A DNA stretch of 64,000 bases from JAEUPI01 sp035499355 (GTDB lineage: Bacteria; Pseudomonadota; Gammaproteobacteria; Burkholderiales; Burkholderiaceae_C): contig DATJYZ010000098.1 of assembly GCA_035499355.1 (NCBI GenBank), positions 1 through 64,000 on the forward strand. Reading direction: 5' to 3'. How positions within the stretch are numbered: the stretch's first letter is position 1; each line of letters starts with the position of its first letter. The notes below the pieces were generated by a model. It was given only the letters and a program-made list of their open reading frames with translations, ran no database searches and was not told where the DNA came from. The position numbers were made by a program, and so were the translations under genes. This document shows, in pieces, positions 47,947 to 57,306 of this stretch.

Positions 47947-49407
47947 ATGACCCTGCACGACGACGCTGCCTACCGCGCCATCAGCACGCACGACGCGCGC
48001 TTCGACGGCCGCCTGTTCGTCGGCGTGACGACCACGCGCGTCTATTGCCGACCGGTGTGCCGGGTGCGCCTGCCGCGGCGCGAGAACTGCCGCTTCTTCA
48101 GCAACGCGGCGCTCGCCGAGTCGCATGGCTTCCGCCCCTGCCTGCGCTGCCGCCCCGAGCTCGCGCCCGGCCTGTCGCTGATGGATTCGTCGGAGGCCCT
48201 GGCGCAGCAGGCGGCGCGCACGATCGAGCAGGCCGCGCACGACGGGCAGACACTCTCGATGCCGCGCCTGGCGCAGCGCCTGGGCGTCACCGATCGCCAC
48301 CTGCGGCGCATTTTCCAGCAGCACGTGGGCGTGGCGCCGATCGACTACCTGACGACGCAGCGCCTGTTGCTGGCCAAGCAGTTGCTGACCGACACCACGA
48401 TGCCGGTGACGCAGGTGGCGCTGGCCAGCGGCTTCGCCAGCCTGCGCCGCTTCAATGCCGCCTTCGCCGAGCGCTATCGCATGAACCCGAGCGCTTTGCG
48501 GCGCGCGCGCGATGACGACGATGCGCAGCGCGCGGCGTCGACCACGCTGCGGCTGCGCCTGGCCTATCGGCCGCCGTACCAGCACGACGCGGTGCTGCGC
48601 TTCTTCGCGGCACGCGCGCTTGCGGGCATCGAGGCCGTCGACGCGCACGGCATGCGCCGGACGGTCGCGCTGCCTCACCGTGGACGCGTGCTGAAGGGCT
48701 GGCTGGCGTGGCGCTTCGCGCCGCAGCGCCACGAGATCGAACTCGCGCTCGCGCCCGACCTGGCGCCGCTGACCGGAGCGCTGGTGCAGCGCACCCGCCA
48801 GGCGCTCGACCTCGACGCCGACCCGACGCGCATCGACGCGGTGCTGGCCGCGATGCCGGTGGCGCCGCGCCCCGGCATTCGCCTGCCCGGCTCGTTCGAT
48901 GGCTTCGAGACCGCTGCGCGTGTGGTGCTCGGTCAGCAGGTCACCGTCAAGGCCGCCCGCACCCTGACGTTGCGCCTGGTCGAGCGCTTCGGCGAGGCAT
49001 TGAGCACGCCGTTCGACGACCTGAATCGTTTGTTCCCATCGGCCGATGCCATCGCGCACGCAGACCCCGACGCGATCGGCAGCCTGGGCATCGTGCGCCA
49101 GCGCGTCGGCGCGCTGCAGGCACTCGCGCGCGCGGTCTGCGACGGTTCGCTCGAACTGCACCGCGCCGCGCCGCTGCAAGAGACGCTGCAACGCCTGCAG
49201 GCGCTGCCCGGCATCGGGCAGTGGTCGGCGCAGGTGATCGCGATGCGTGTGCTGTCGTGGCCCGACGCCTTTCCGGCCAGCGACATCGGCGTGCTCAATG
49301 CGCTGGGTACCCGCGACGTCGCAGCTGCTGCGGCGCAGGCACGAGCGTGGCAACCCTGGCGCAGCTATGCCGTGATGCGGCTGTGGCAGACCTTGGAGGA
49401 CGCATGA
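47947..49407 (+). CDS. Ada N-terminal / AraC HTH / AlkA fusion protein (3-methyladenine DNA glycosylase II)
   Basis: 486 residues in three parts. Residues 1-80: the Ada zinc/methyl-acceptor domain with Cys34, Cys38, Cys65 and Cys68 in YCRPVCR and PCLRCRPE. Residues 85-180: AraC-type double HTH (LAQRLGVTDRHLRRIFQQHV, VALASGFASLRRFNAAFAERY). Residues 190-486: AlkA with the helix-hairpin-helix LPGIGQWSAQVIAMRVL and the catalytic Asp in FPASDIGV (about 444). It would sense methyl phosphotriesters, activate transcription and excise alkylated bases. It overlaps ogt by 4 bp. The methylguanine acceptor domain of E. coli Ada is missing here, but is encoded next door. Confidence 0.92.
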   Translation: MTLHDDAAYRAISTHDARFDGRLFVGVTTTRVYCRPVCRVRLPRRENCRFFSNAALAESHGFRPCLRCRPELAPGLSLMDSSEALAQQAARTIEQAAHDGQTLSMPRLAQRLGVTDRHLRRIFQQHVGVAPIDYLTTQRLLLAKQLLTDTTMPVTQVALASGFASLRRFNAAFAERYRMNPSALRRARDDDDAQRAASTTLRLRLAYRPPYQHDAVLRFFAARALAGIEAVDAHGMRRTVALPHRGRVLKGWLAWRFAPQRHEIELALAPDLAPLTGALVQRTRQALDLDADPTRIDAVLAAMPVAPRPGIRLPGSFDGFETAARVVLGQQVTVKAARTLTLRLVERFGEALSTPFDDLNRLFPSADAIAHADPDAIGSLGIVRQRVGALQALARAVCDGSLELHRAAPLQETLQRLQALPGIGQWSAQVIAMRVLSWPDAFPASDIGVLNALGTRDVAAAAAQARAWQPWRSYAVMRLWQTLEDA

Positions 49408-49916
49408 TGACGACGATCGACACCTCGCGCCTGGTGGCGCAAACCCGCCTGCAATCGCCGGTCGGCCCGCTGACTCTGGCGGCGACCGACAAGGGCCTGG
49501 CGTTCCTGCTGTTCGACGAGCCGGTGCACTACGACACCGAGCTCGACGTTCCGGTCGACGCGTCGCAGCGCTGGCTGGCCGCGGCCGCCGACGAACTCGA
49601 CACCTATTGGGGTGGCCGCTGCCCACTGCGCTTCAAGGTGCCGCTCGACCTGCTGGGCACATCGTTCCAGCGCGCGGTGTGGCGGGCTTTGCTCGACGTG
49701 CCGCCGGGGCACACCAGCACCTACGGTGCGATCGCGCGCCAGGTCGGCGCGCCACAGGCGTCGCGCGCCGCCGGCGCAGCGATCGGCCGCAACCCGGTGG
49801 CGATCATCGTGCCGTGCCACCGCATCGTCGGCAGCGACGGCTCGCTCACCGGCTTTGCCGGTGGCCTGCCCCGCAAGGAGGCGTTGCTGCAACACGAGGG
49901 CGCGCTGCTGGCGTGA
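49404..49916 (+). CDS. ogt: Methylated-DNA-[protein]-cysteine S-methyltransferase
   Basis: 170 residues. It removes methyl groups from O6-methylguanine in a suicide reaction. The active site is Cys138 in IIVPCHRIVGSDG; upstream are GTSFQRAVWRALLDVPPG and TSTYGAIARQVGAPQASRA. It starts MM; GGAGG lies 4 and 7 nt before the two Mets, so the second may be used. The 4-bp overlap with the Ada-AlkA gene indicates coupled translation of an alkylation-repair pair. Confidence 0.94.
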   Translation: MMTTIDTSRLVAQTRLQSPVGPLTLAATDKGLAFLLFDEPVHYDTELDVPVDASQRWLAAAADELDTYWGGRCPLRFKVPLDLLGTSFQRAVWRALLDVPPGHTSTYGAIARQVGAPQASRAAGAAIGRNPVAIIVPCHRIVGSDGSLTGFAGGLPRKEALLQHEGALLA

Positions 49917-49924
49917 CGATGAGC

Positions 49925-49990
49925 CGCCACGCTCCCTTCGCTCGCTGCCCCCCGGGGGGCCGCTCGCTCGGCTTGGGAGCGGCACGGCGT
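49925..49990. repeat. Dispersed GC-rich intergenic element, copy C
   Basis: GCTCCCTTCGCTCGCTGCCC continues into CCCGGGGGGCCGCTCGCTC and GGCTTGGGAGCGGC. It fills the ogt-EamA gap, ending 8 nt before the transporter ATG. It is only partly like copies A and B (G/C block core), sharing GGGAGCGGC with D. It looks like an intergenic repeat type I recall from Comamonadaceae-like genomes. Confidence 0.5.
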
Positions 49991-49998
49991 CGGTCGGC

Positions 49999-50898
49999 AT
50001 GAAGTCGCGCGACGTCGCCGACCTGCTGCTGCTCGCTGCCCTCTGGGGCGCGTCATTCCTGTTCATCCGCCTTGGCGCAGCGGAGTTCGGGCCGGTGCCG
50101 TTGGCCGCCCTGCGCTGCCTCGGGGCAGCGCTGTTCCTGCTGCCGATCCTGTTGTGGCGCGGCCAGGGCGCTGCGCTCAAGACACGCTGGCGCGGCGTCG
50201 CCTGGGTCGGGATCGTCAACTCGGCGGTCCCTTTTTCGCTGTACGGGGTCGCGCTGCTGGCGATCAACGCCGGGCTGTCGGCGATCTTCAACGCCGCCAC
50301 GCCGCTGTGGGCGGCAGCCATCGGTGCCGTCTGGCTGCGCGAGCGGCTCGGGCTCACGCGCGTGCTCGGACTGCTGATCGGCCTGGCCGGTGTCGCGGGG
50401 CTGGCCTGGGACAAGGCGGCCTTCACCGCCAACGAGCACGGCGTCAGCGCGGCGCTGGCGATCGGGGCCTGCCTGCTCGCCACCGCGTTCTATGGCTACG
50501 CCGGCAACTTCACGAAGAAGCACCTGGCCGGCTTGCCGTCGATGGCGCTGGCCGCCGGCAGCCAGCTGTCGGCTGCCATCGTGCTGGCGGTGCCGGCGTG
50601 GCTGCAGCGTCCGGCAGCGCCACCGAGCGCGCGTGCCTGGATCGCCCTGGTGCTGCTGGCCGTGCTGTGCACCGGGGTCGCCTACATCCTGTACTTCCGC
50701 TTGATCGCTCGCACCGGACCCACCAACGCCGCCGCCGTGACGTTTCTGATCCCGGTGTTCGCGGCGGCGTTCGGCTGGCTGTTGCTCGGCGAAACGGTCA
50801 CGGTGTCGATGATGATCGGCGGCGCCGTCATTCTGGTCGGCACTGCACTGGCGATGGGACTGTGGCCACGCCCGGTGCCAGCCGCGCAGCGCGCCTAG
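49999..50898 (+). CDS. EamA/DMT-superfamily transporter
   Basis: 299 residues with ten predicted membrane helices in two repeated EamA halves (LLLAALWGASFLFIRLGAAEFG near the start; ALVLLAVLCTGVAYILYFRL in the second). RhaT/YdcZ-like drug/metabolite exporters share this layout; the substrate is not known. ATG follows dispersed repeat C without a clear ribosome site. Its stop overlaps the stop of the convergent metC-like gene by 4 bp. Confidence 0.9.
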   Translation: MKSRDVADLLLLAALWGASFLFIRLGAAEFGPVPLAALRCLGAALFLLPILLWRGQGAALKTRWRGVAWVGIVNSAVPFSLYGVALLAINAGLSAIFNAATPLWAAAIGAVWLRERLGLTRVLGLLIGLAGVAGLAWDKAAFTANEHGVSAALAIGACLLATAFYGYAGNFTKKHLAGLPSMALAAGSQLSAAIVLAVPAWLQRPAAPPSARAWIALVLLAVLCTGVAYILYFRLIARTGPTNAAAVTFLIPVFAAAFGWLLLGETVTVSMMIGGAVILVGTALAMGLWPRPVPAAQRA

Positions 50899-52082
50899 CG
50901 CAGCAGCTGCAGAGCGCGATCGAGATCGGCGATCAGGTCGTCGGCAGCCTCGAGTCCGATCGAGAAGCGCACCAGGTGGCCGTCGACGCGGCCCGCGTCG
51001 CCACGCATCGCCCGCAGGTCGTACGGCACCGCGAGGCTGACGGGGCCGGCCCACGAGTAGCCGAGCTTGAACAGCTTCAGCGCGTCGCAGAACGCGTCAA
51101 CGCGCTCGGTTGGCAAGGCCGCGTCGAGCACGATCGAGAACAGGCCCGCGGCGTCGCGGCAATGGCTGGCCCAGTGCTCGTGGCCCGGCGCATCCGCCAG
51201 CGCCGGGTGCAGTACGCGGCGCACCGCGGGCTGCGTCTTGAGCCACGACGCCACGCGCCGCGCCGACGCGTCGTGCGCACGGTAGCGCACCTCGAGCGTC
51301 GGCAGTGAACGCAGCACCAGCTCGGCGTCGTTGGCGGCCACGCCGACGCCCAGCCGCATGTGCGCCAACAGCAGCTTCTCGTGCAGCGCGGCGTCGCGGG
51401 TGACGACCGAGCCCATCAACACGTCGGCACCGCCGGATGGGTACTTGGTGAGCGCGTGCATCGACAGATCGACTGCCGCGCCTTCGCCGAGCTCGAATGG
51501 CTTCAGCGCGATGCCGGCGCCCCAGGTGTTGTCGAGCGCGCTAAGCACGCCAGCCTGTCGCGCTGCGCGCGCCAGTGCGCGCAGGTCAGGGAACTCCATG
51601 GTGATCGACCCCGGTGCCTCCAGCCAGACCAGGCGCGTGCGCTCGCCGAGCATCGCCTTGAAACCGGCCACGTCCATCGGGTCGTACAGGCGGTACGCGA
51701 TGCCCCATTCGGTCAGCAGCGTGCGCGCCATCTCGCGCGACGGCCCGTACACGTTGGTCGGCAGCAGCACCTCGTCGCCGCGGCGCAGCAGCGCCACGTT
51801 GGTCATCGCGATCGCTGCCAGCCCGCTCGGTGCGAGCGCGCAGTGCTTGCCACCTTCGAGCGTGGCCAGGCGCTCCTCGAGCGTGAACGTGGTGGGCGTG
51901 CCATGCAGGCCATAGGTGTAGCCGGACTTGTGGCGCCAGTCGCGCGCGCGCAAAGCGGCGACGTTGGGGAAGATCACCGTCGACGCCTTGTGCACGCCCA
52001 CCGGGACGGCACCGAAGCCCGATGGCGGCTGGTAGTCGTGATGGATCAGCGCGGTCGACAGCGGAGTGATCGGTTCGGTCAT
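50895..52082 (-). CDS. Cystathionine beta-lyase-like PLP enzyme (Cys/Met metabolism family)
   Basis: 395 residues. PLP-binding lysine lies in SMHALTKYPSGGADVLMG. Other family features: GYTYGLHGTPTTFTLEERLA, LEGGKHCALAPSGLAAIAM and WLEAPGSITMEFPDL. The family includes cystathionine beta-lyase, gamma-synthase and methionine gamma-lyase; the GLHGTPTTF motif fits MetC, but I would not fix the exact reaction. It starts 10 bp after rimO ends, so the two are probably co-transcribed. Confidence 0.88.
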   Translation of the reverse strand: MTEPITPLSTALIHHDYQPPSGFGAVPVGVHKASTVIFPNVAALRARDWRHKSGYTYGLHGTPTTFTLEERLATLEGGKHCALAPSGLAAIAMTNVALLRRGDEVLLPTNVYGPSREMARTLLTEWGIAYRLYDPMDVAGFKAMLGERTRLVWLEAPGSITMEFPDLRALARAARQAGVLSALDNTWGAGIALKPFELGEGAAVDLSMHALTKYPSGGADVLMGSVVTRDAALHEKLLLAHMRLGVGVAANDAELVLRSLPTLEVRYRAHDASARRVASWLKTQPAVRRVLHPALADAPGHEHWASHCRDAAGLFSIVLDAALPTERVDAFCDALKLFKLGYSWAGPVSLAVPYDLRAMRGDAGRVDGHLVRFSIGLEAADDLIADLDRALQLLR

Positions 52083-52092
52083 GGTCGTGGCG

Positions 52093-53481
52093 TCAGATCG
52101 GCTCGGCGATCAGGTCGTGTCCGTCGGCAGCGACCACGCGCGCGCGAACGAATTCGCCCACCTGGATGCGCGTGGAGGCCTTGGTCGGCGGCAACAGCTT
52201 CACGGTGCCGTCGATCTCGGGCGCGTCGGCGTAGCTGCGGCCCGCTGCGCCTCTGCGCCCGAGCGCCGGCGCTTGGTCCACCAGCACCTGCAGCGTCGAG
52301 CCGACGCGCCGCGCGAGCCGTTGCGCAGACACCGCTTCGGCCACCGCCATCACGCGCGCCCGCCGCTCTTCGCGCAGCGCATCGGGCAGCGCGCCGGGCA
52401 GCTCGTTGGCCGCAGCCCCCGCGACCGGCGAGTAGGCAAAGCACCCGGCGCGATCGATCTCGGCCTCGCGCAGGAACTGCAGCAGGTGTTCGTGTTCCTC
52501 GTCGGTCTCGCCGGGAAAGCCGGCGATGAAGGTCGAGCGCACGACCAGTTGTGGACAGGCACGGCGCCAGGCCTCGATGCGCTCCAGGTTGTGCTCGCCG
52601 CTGGCCGGTCGCTTCATGCGCTTGAGCACCGCCGGGTGCGAATGCTGGAACGGCACGTCGAGGTAGGGCAACACGCGCCCGCTGGCCAGCAGCGGCAGCA
52701 GCTCGTCGACATGGGGGTACGGATACACGTAGTGCAGCCGAACCCACGCGCCGTGCGGCTCGGCCAGCATCGCGAGCTGCTCGCACAGCTCGTGCATGCG
52801 CGTGCGCACCGGGCGGCCGTCGAAGAAGCCGGTGCGGTACTTGACGTCGACGCCATAGGCACTGGTGTCCTGGCTGACGACCAGCAACTCGCGCACGCCG
52901 GCATCGAACAGCGCGCGCGCCTCGGCCAGCACGTCGCCAACCGGGCGCGACACCAGGTTGCCGCGCATCGACGGGATGATGCAGAACGTGCAGCGATGGT
53001 TGCAGCCTTCGCTGATCTTCAGGTAGGCATAGTGTCTCGGCGTCAGCTTCACGCCGTGCGGCGGCACCAGGTCGACGAACGGGTCGTGCGGCTTCGGCAC
53101 GTGGGCGTGCACCGCATCCATCACCTCCTGCGTGGCATGCGGTCCGGTGACTGCGAGCACCTTCGGATGCACCTGGCGCACCAGGTTGCCGCCGCCCTCG
53201 CCCGCCTTGGCGCCGAGGCAGCCGGTGACGATGACCCGGCCGTTGGCCGACAGCGCCTCGCCGATCGTGTCTAGGCTCTCCTGCACCGCGGCGTCGATGA
53301 AGCCGCAGGTGTTGACGATCACCAGGTCGGCGCCCTCGAAGGTCTTGCTGGTGCGATAGCCCTCGGCCGCCAGGCGCGTGAGGATCAGCTCGGAGTCGGT
53401 GAGCGCCTTCGGACAGCCGAGCGACACGAACCCCACGGTGGGCGAAGGCACAGGCCGCGCGGCGTCTTCAGTGACGGACAT
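52093..53481 (-). CDS. rimO: Ribosomal protein S12 methylthiotransferase
   Basis: 462 residues. It adds a methylthio group to an aspartate of ribosomal protein S12. UPF0004 domain: VGFVSLGCPKALTDSELI, VNTCGFIDAAVQES and VTGCLGAK. Radical-SAM motif: ISEGCNHRCTFCIIPSMRG (about 154-172). TRAM domain at the end. The ATG follows GACAAT by 5 nt with no Shine-Dalgarno. Confidence 0.95.
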   Translation of the reverse strand: MSVTEDAARPVPSPTVGFVSLGCPKALTDSELILTRLAAEGYRTSKTFEGADLVIVNTCGFIDAAVQESLDTIGEALSANGRVIVTGCLGAKAGEGGGNLVRQVHPKVLAVTGPHATQEVMDAVHAHVPKPHDPFVDLVPPHGVKLTPRHYAYLKISEGCNHRCTFCIIPSMRGNLVSRPVGDVLAEARALFDAGVRELLVVSQDTSAYGVDVKYRTGFFDGRPVRTRMHELCEQLAMLAEPHGAWVRLHYVYPYPHVDELLPLLASGRVLPYLDVPFQHSHPAVLKRMKRPASGEHNLERIEAWRRACPQLVVRSTFIAGFPGETDEEHEHLLQFLREAEIDRAGCFAYSPVAGAAANELPGALPDALREERRARVMAVAEAVSAQRLARRVGSTLQVLVDQAPALGRRGAAGRSYADAPEIDGTVKLLPPTKASTRIQVGEFVRARVVAADGHDLIAEPI

Positions 53482-53486
53482 GCCCG

Positions 53487-53492
53487 ATTGTC
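53487..53492 (-). promoter_or_regulatory. -10-like GACAAT, 5 nt before the rimO ATG
   Basis: Minus strand GACAAT, then CGGGC, then ATG; no Shine-Dalgarno. Confidence 0.3.
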
Positions 53493-53531
53493 GAGCAATC
53501 CGCCGGCGGCCCCGCGGCCGGGGACAACCCG

Positions 53532-54104
53532 TCAGCGCTTGCCGCCGAACCCCGGCATGCCGGTGAACATCGCGCCGGCCTGCTTTTGCATCTGCTCCTG
53601 CATCTGCTCGAACAGGTGCTTCGATTGCTCGAGGTAGTTGCCCATCAGGTTCTGCATCACCGGCGTCTGGCCGCCCAGGAGCTTGGACCACGCCTCCGGC
53701 GTGAACGTGTTGGCGTCGAACATGCCCTGGGCCTGCTCGCTCAAGCGGCGTTGCAGGTCGACGAAGGCCTGCAGGTTCTTCTCCAGGTGCTGGCCCATCA
53801 TGCCCTGCATCGCGTGGCCGTAGAAGCGGATGATCTGCGCCAGCGTCTGCGCGGAGAACATCGGCACGCCGCCGGTCTCTTCCTCGAGAATGATCTGCAG
53901 CAGGATGCTGCGCGTCAGCTCCTCGCCGCTCTTGGCGTCGCGCACCTCGAACTGCTCGTTGTCGAGCACCATCTTCTTGACGTCGGCCAGCGTGATGTAG
54001 CTGCTGGCCCGCGTGTCGTACAGACGCCGGTTCGGATACTTCTTCAGGATGCGCGGACCCTGGGTGTCTGCGGCCTGGGCTGCAGCGCGGCGTGACGCTG
54101 GCAT
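53532..54104 (-). CDS. phaR: Polyhydroxyalkanoate synthesis repressor PhaR
   Basis: 190 residues. PhaR binds DNA and PHB granules and represses phasin genes. The conserved N-terminal domain reads RILKKYPNRRLYDTRASSYI, then TLADVKKMVLDNEQFEVRDA and LTRSILLQIILEEETGG. The second half is helical and Gln/Met-rich (LFEQMQEQMQKQAGAMF), typical of this family. AGGAG lies 10 nt before the ATG. It is divergent from fumC; phaC and phasin genes are not in the window. Confidence 0.95.
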   Translation of the reverse strand: MPASRRAAAQAADTQGPRILKKYPNRRLYDTRASSYITLADVKKMVLDNEQFEVRDAKSGEELTRSILLQIILEEETGGVPMFSAQTLAQIIRFYGHAMQGMMGQHLEKNLQAFVDLQRRLSEQAQGMFDANTFTPEAWSKLLGGQTPVMQNLMGNYLEQSKHLFEQMQEQMQKQAGAMFTGMPGFGGKR

Positions 54105-54132
54105 TGCGGAGAGCTCCTTGTCGGTGCGCTGG

Positions 54133-54138
54133 ATTCTA
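54133..54138 (-). promoter_or_regulatory. Candidate -10 (TAGAAT) for phaR
   Basis: Minus strand TAGAAT, 28 nt before the phaR ATG. -35 not evident. Confidence 0.38.
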
Positions 54139-54207
54139 GGCGGGGCTTCGCCGCGTGCCGCGCCGGGTTTCCCCGGCCGCCGGCTGCACCCGCGCGACGG
54201 CAACGGC

Positions 54208-54213
54208 TAGACT
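54208..54213 (+). promoter_or_regulatory. -10-like TAGACT, 6 nt before the fumC ATG
   Basis: TAGACT, then TTTGCC, then ATG at 54220; no Shine-Dalgarno. Leaderless candidate. Confidence 0.42.
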
Positions 54214-54219
54214 TTTGCC

Positions 54220-55626
<1,407 letters not shown>

Positions 55627-55635
55627 CGGCGCGCG

Positions 55636-57108
55636 TCAGGTCCAGAACTCGTCGGCCTGCGCCACCTTCACCAGCACCTTGCGCGCGACACGCGCCGTCA
55701 CCGCGAGGTGCGCTTCGAGATAGCCGGCGGCAAACCAGGCGGCCGGACGTTCGGCCGCCTCGGCGCGAAACGCGGCTGCGGCGACCGCGACGTCGTTGTG
55801 GTGGCCCAGCGCGTCCTGCGCGGCGCCGAGCCGCTTGAGATAGCGCCGGGCGGCATCCTCGGGCCACAGGTCCAGCGTCAACTCGGCGAGGTAACGCAGT
55901 CGCTTCAGGCGCTTGCGAACGCGATGCTGGCGTTCCAGCGGCAGCCGGTGGAAGCGGCGGCCGTCGCGCGTCACCTGTCGATGCAGGCCGCCCAGTCGCT
56001 GCGCCAGCCAGTCGCGCGTCGCCGCCGGCGACAACGCGGCGAAGCGCTCGTCGCCCGCATGCGCCAGCGCCAGGATCGCCACCAGCGTGCGTTGGAACGC
56101 TGGATCGCGCGCCGTGGCCATCGGGTCGGCCTGGCCGCGCGGCCGCCACGCCAGCAAGGGTGCGGAGACGGCCTGCAGCAGTGGCCGCACGGCGAGCGCG
56201 CAGACCTCGTCGTCGCGCAGTTCGCCCAGGCGCGCGAAGGCAGCGGAAAGCGCGCCATCCCACTGCGGCGCGATCGCCGGCGACAGTGCGGCGAGCTCGC
56301 GCAGCACGGTGCGCAGGCGCCGCAAGCCGACCCGTGCCTGGTGAATCGTCTCCAGCGCGTTCACGCCTTCGGCGAGGTCGCTCACGTTGGCCAGCACGTG
56401 TTCGAGCGCGGACTGCAGCAGCGCCCGCAGCAGCGTCGGCCCGTCGGCGTCCGCCGCGAGCCCGGTGCCTCGCGCGCGCGTCGGTGGCGGCGCGGCGCTG
56501 GCGCTCGACAGGCGCTCGCCGCGTGCGGCCTTGGTCGTCGTGCACAGCCAGAGCCCGCCATGTTCGATCCAGGCGCCGGCAAGGTCGAACACACCCTGCA
56601 CGGGGCCTGCCTTGTGCTCGAGCTCGAGCTCGCACAGCGGTGCACTGAGCGCACCGGCGCGCACCTGCCCGGTATCGAGCGCCACCTCGATCTCGGTGCC
56701 GCGCGCGTCGCGCAACGCGCAGCGCAGCCGAGCGACGTCGGTGCCGTGCCGCTCGATCAGGGCCGGCGCCGGCGCGTCGTGCAGCGCCGCGTGCAGCGCC
56801 GATGCCGCTTCGCTGCCGTCGTGGCGCGCGATGTCGAGCGCTGGCATGGGCGATGCCGGGCCCGGTACCCGCACCTCGTGCTCCTGGCGGTGGACGGCCC
56901 CTGCGCCGGCCGCCTTCAGCGTCTGCATCCAGCGCCGGCCTTCCAGACGCAGGCGCAGCGCGACACCGGCGCGCGCCAACGCGCCGTCGGCGGTGTCGAA
57001 ATAGGTGGCCTGCATGCGCGTCGTGCGCGCGCGGTGCGCGCGCAGCGCGGCACGCAACGAAGGCACCGCTGCTTCCGGGACGCACAGCTTGACTTCGAGT
57101 TCAGCCAT
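55636..57108 (-). CDS. CYTH and CHAD domain protein (polyphosphate-associated)
   Basis: 490 residues. Residues 1-200 form a CYTH/triphosphate tunnel domain starting with the ExExK motif (AELEVKLCV). Residues 215-490 are the histidine-rich helical CHAD domain (HQARVGLRRLRTVLRELAAL; RKRLKRLRYLAELTLDL). CYTH-CHAD proteins may hydrolyse inorganic triphosphate, and CHAD domains bind polyphosphate and polyhydroxybutyrate granules in Ralstonia. The ATG lacks a Shine-Dalgarno. It sits between fumC (convergent) and tRNA-Val. Confidence 0.9.
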   Translation of the reverse strand: MAELEVKLCVPEAAVPSLRAALRAHRARTTRMQATYFDTADGALARAGVALRLRLEGRRWMQTLKAAGAGAVHRQEHEVRVPGPASPMPALDIARHDGSEAASALHAALHDAPAPALIERHGTDVARLRCALRDARGTEIEVALDTGQVRAGALSAPLCELELEHKAGPVQGVFDLAGAWIEHGGLWLCTTTKAARGERLSSASAAPPPTRARGTGLAADADGPTLLRALLQSALEHVLANVSDLAEGVNALETIHQARVGLRRLRTVLRELAALSPAIAPQWDGALSAAFARLGELRDDEVCALAVRPLLQAVSAPLLAWRPRGQADPMATARDPAFQRTLVAILALAHAGDERFAALSPAATRDWLAQRLGGLHRQVTRDGRRFHRLPLERQHRVRKRLKRLRYLAELTLDLWPEDAARRYLKRLGAAQDALGHHNDVAVAAAAFRAEAAERPAAWFAAGYLEAHLAVTARVARKVLVKVAQADEFWT

Positions 57109-57202
57109 GCGTGGCGAGGCCGCAATCCGGGGTTCGCATGCCGGCTCCCAACATCCAAACGCGCAACGGCACCCGCAGGTGCCGTCTGTCCCCAGTGATC
57201 CT

Positions 57203-57279
57203 TGGTAGGCGCGATTGGACTCGAACCAACGACCCCCACCATGTCAAGGTGGTGCTCTAACCAGCTGAGCTACGCGCCT
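57203..57279 (-). tRNA. tRNA-Val (anticodon GAC)
   Basis: 77 nt with encoded CCA. Acceptor AGGCGCG/CGCGCCT; D arm GCTC/GAGC; anticodon stem CCACC/GGTGG around loop TTGACAT (GAC); T arm GTTGG TTCGAGT CCAAT. All stems are well paired. Confidence 0.96.
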
Positions 57280-57306
57280 GCGAGGGCGGCATTCTAGCAG
57301 CGCACC

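Noticed and set aside
46411..49626. Minus-strand frame joining the phosphomannomutase to a long N-terminal extension reaching 49626.
   Set aside because: The extension is the antisense of the Ada-AlkA and ogt genes. The real start is the ATG at 47802, with MNPASSVFKAYDIRG and a -10-like box upstream.
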